Assembly (NCBI RefSeq): GCF_036324505.1
Contig: NC_086365.1
Coordinates: 6,320,655-6,384,654 of the forward strand
Reading direction: 5' to 3'
Length of the DNA: 64,000 nt
Source of the DNA: Eleginops maclovinus
Taxonomy: Eukaryota > Chordata > Actinopteri > Perciformes > Eleginopidae
Part shown: positions 61,735-64,000 of the stretch, piece by piece
Numbering within the stretch: the first letter of the stretch is position 1
How the letters are laid out: each line of letters opens with the position of its first letter
Notes under the pieces: generated by a model
The model's database searches: none
Told to the model about the DNA's origin: nothing
The model's input: the letters and a program-made list of their open reading frames with translations, nothing else
Translations under genes and position numbers: made by a program

Positions 61735-64000
61735 ATGGAAACCAGGTCAGTCGCTCGTACGTCTCCCGGTAAATTTGCATCAATCAAATCATCATCTAGC
61801 AGAGCCAAAGCTGCAGCTCATGCTAAATTGGAAGCAGCCCGCACAGGAGCTGAATTTGCCAAGAAGGAGTCAGATATTCTGATTGAGAAAGCACAAATTG
61901 AAGCTAGATTAAACAATCTCAGACATGAAAAGGAGGTGATGGCTGCTTTAGAAGAAGCTAACGCACTTGAAGCAGAAGATGAGCCTGAAGAGGTTGACGA
62001 TAAATCACTCTGTCGAGAAGTGGAAGAGAGAACGCGTGAATATGTTCAGCTACAGTTAACAGAAAATGTTAAGCCACCACAACCTATATCACCAATAATT
62101 CATGTGCTGAAACCTGAGTCTCCCCCGAGACAGCGCCTTACTGAGTTCACACTTGAAGCTCATTCTTCTAAAATGCCCAACCCTACCAGACCAGCACCGC
62201 AACCCACCAAGTCTATACCTCATCACACATCTCCATGGCAACCTACAGCTGGTGCGGGACAGTTCTCACCTCACAAAAGTGTTTCACAACGGCCAGTAGA
62301 TGGCAGTCCAGACATTAGCGATGTAGCTAGATACTTGGCACGCAGAGATCTGATAACCTCCGGCCTCTCACAGTTCGATGATTCTCCTGAGAACTATTGG
62401 GCGTGGAAATCATCGTTCTTCAACGCCATTATTGGATTACACCTCAGCGCCAGTGAAGAGCTGGACCTCCTAACTAAGTGGTTAGGGCGAGAATCTGCAC
62501 AGCACGTCAGGAGAATAAGAGCTATGCATGTAAGTAACCCCTCTACCGGACTGACCAAGGCTTGGGAACGCTTAGAAGAATGCTTCGGTTCCCCAGAGAT
62601 CATAGAGAAGTCACTCTTCGACAGGCTCACAAACTTCCCAAAGGTCACCAACAAGGATCCAGTGAAGCTGAGAGAACTCAGCGACCTCCTTCACGAATTA
62701 GAAGCTGCTAAGCTAGAAGGCTATCTCCCTGGCCTTAGCTACTTGGACACTGCACGTGGCGTCTCTCCTATCGTGGAGAAATTACCATACAACCTCCAAG
62801 AGCGGTGGCTTAAGCAGGGCTACAAGTACAAGGCCACTCATGGTGTAACCTTCCCTCCATTCTCCTTCTTTTGTGAGTTCGTCAGCGATGAGGCACGAGC
62901 ACGCAAAGATCCAGGTTTCAGGCTGCAAACTGGTAACACGGAGTACCTAAAGCAATGCGCCCCTGGTAAGAAGCCGCAGAGGAGTCTAGTGTCTGCCCAC
63001 AAAACAGACGTATCACAAGAGAAAGACAAGAGGGAGGTTTCAGGCCACAAAGCCGGTGATGTTGAGAAGCAATGTCCCCTTCATAAGAAGCCGCATCCTC
63101 TCAAGCGCTGCAGAGGGTTCCGCAGCAAACCCTTAGAGGAACCTAAAGCCCTTTTGAAGGACATCGGTGTCTGTTTTAGATGCTGCTCATCAACAAGTCA
63201 CATGGCCAAAGAGTGCACTGCAGTCATTAAGTGTAAAGAATGTGATAGTGAGAGGCACGTCACAGCTCTCCATCCTGGACCGCCACCGGCATTACCTGTG
63301 CATGGCGGGGAGAGCGCAGAAGAAACACCGCCACCAACTGTCGACTCAAGCTGTACTGAGGTGTGTGGAGAGGGTCAAAGTGCACGGTCCTGCTCCAAGA
63401 TCTGCTTAGTTAAGGTCTTTCCTGAAGCACACCCAGAGAGAGTGACAAGAGCTTATGCGGTTCTAGACGACCAAAGTAACCGGTCTCTTGCAAGACCCGA
63501 CTTCTTTGACATGTACAACATCAAGGGATCAGACTCGCCCTTCACACTGCGTACATGCGCTGGGACAGCAGAGATGACGGGTAGAAGAGCCACAGGATTC
63601 ATTGTGCAGTCACTAGATGGAACTACAACGCTCACCTTGCCCAAGCTAATAGAATGCAACAACATTCCAAGCGACCGTGCAGAGATCCCAACTCCTGAAG
63701 CGGCTTTATACCACCCTCACCTCAAGCCCATAGCTCACTCCATCCCACCACTGGATCCTGAAGCCAAGATCCTCCTGTTGCTGGGTCGCGACATACTCAG
63801 AGTCCACAAAGTGAGAGAGCAGCGGAATGGTCCACATGATGCTCCATATGCGCAGAGAGTGGACCTGGGATGGGTCATCGTAGGTGACGTCTGCTTAGGG
63901 AGCACTCATAGGCCTGCAGCTATTCAAACTTACCGCACCAACATCCTAGAGAACAAACGCCCTTCCTTCTTCAGCCCCTGTCCTAACAGGCTTCATGTCA
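61735..64000 (+). CDS. BEL/Pao retrotransposon gag-pol polyprotein, partial, runs off the right edge
   Basis: 755 codons are open without a stop. Residues 1-130 are basic then helical and acidic (coiled-coil-like). The gag capsid-like domain (DUF1759 type) starts near residue 213 (QFDDSPENYWAWKSSF). Two zinc knuckles lie near residues 480-510 (CFRCCSSTSHMAKEC; CKECDSERHVTALH). The aspartic protease region begins with LDDQSN near residue 577 and continues through LLLGRDILRVHK (about 684) and LGWVIVGDVCLG, a block characteristic of BEL/Pao. The reverse transcriptase, RNase H and integrase should follow outside the window. The frame is also open upstream into the LINE (TTA)n tail, so the native start could have been further 5'. 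ATG 61735 is the first in-frame ATG after the LINE. Confidence 0.9.
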   Translation, partial: METRSVARTSPGKFASIKSSSSRAKAAAHAKLEAARTGAEFAKKESDILIEKAQIEARLNNLRHEKEVMAALEEANALEAEDEPEEVDDKSLCREVEERTREYVQLQLTENVKPPQPISPIIHVLKPESPPRQRLTEFTLEAHSSKMPNPTRPAPQPTKSIPHHTSPWQPTAGAGQFSPHKSVSQRPVDGSPDISDVARYLARRDLITSGLSQFDDSPENYWAWKSSFFNAIIGLHLSASEELDLLTKWLGRESAQHVRRIRAMHVSNPSTGLTKAWERLEECFGSPEIIEKSLFDRLTNFPKVTNKDPVKLRELSDLLHELEAAKLEGYLPGLSYLDTARGVSPIVEKLPYNLQERWLKQGYKYKATHGVTFPPFSFFCEFVSDEARARKDPGFRLQTGNTEYLKQCAPGKKPQRSLVSAHKTDVSQEKDKREVSGHKAGDVEKQCPLHKKPHPLKRCRGFRSKPLEEPKALLKDIGVCFRCCSSTSHMAKECTAVIKCKECDSERHVTALHPGPPPALPVHGGESAEETPPPTVDSSCTEVCGEGQSARSCSKICLVKVFPEAHPERVTRAYAVLDDQSNRSLARPDFFDMYNIKGSDSPFTLRTCAGTAEMTGRRATGFIVQSLDGTTTLTLPKLIECNNIPSDRAEIPTPEAALYHPHLKPIAHSIPPLDPEAKILLLLGRDILRVHKVREQRNGPHDAPYAQRVDLGWVIVGDVCLGSTHRPAAIQTYRTNILENKRPSFFSPCPNRLHV

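Overview
The window looks like a repeat-rich intergenic block of a teleost fish genome. The reasons are a Rex3-type LINE with a GATG tail, Tc1/mariner elements with about 200-bp IR/DR ends, several hAT elements, a BEL/Pao retrotransposon, a tRNA-derived SINE with an L2-like tail, long (GT)n arrays and AT-rich non-coding DNA with small exons. Which teleost cannot be read from the sequence. Bacterial gene organisation is absent.

Layout. 1-12 kb is mostly single-copy-looking non-coding DNA with two (GT)n arrays, a LINE 3' tail and two SINE copies; one SINE is flanked by a 68-bp direct duplication. 12.0-13.4 kb is a nest: a 925-bp non-autonomous hAT (perfect 8-bp TSD, internal perfect hairpin) inside a Tc1-like miniature element, beside another SINE. 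18.4-20.0 and 28.6-30.2 kb hold two copies, same orientation, of one Tc1-like transposon; the first is dead (two stops), the second has an intact 340-aa DD34E transposase. 33.0-34.8 kb has a 155-bp hAT-like MITE next to a 5'-truncated Rex3 LINE. 42.6-43.1 kb is a deleted Tc1 element of another subfamily.

The only host gene I can assemble lies on the minus strand at 48.1-51.7 kb: three exons, consistent phases, 104 aa, hydrophobic N-terminus, one N-glycosylation sequon, AATAAA downstream. I do not recognise the family. Its 5' flank, 160 bp before the ATG, is interrupted by a 7.6-kb nest: an outer hAT (630-aa BED-finger transposase, TSD gtgtaatg) carrying an inner 4.75-kb hAT (TSD catatcgt). 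The inner element's 882-aa TTF-finger transposase reads through five exons, two of which are tandem duplicates. A probable solo LTR also sits in the outer element. The window ends in a BEL/Pao gag-pol frame that is open from 61735 to the right edge, with a LINE fragment lodged just upstream of its start codon.

The most interesting items are the small unrecognised gene, the doubly nested and apparently coding-competent hAT elements in its 5' flank, the exon duplication in the inner transposase, the intact Tc1 copy, the 68-bp SINE-flanking duplication and an isolated CRE/YY1/Sp1/E2F motif cluster near 22.3 kb. All family names come from motif recognition by eye; no search was run.
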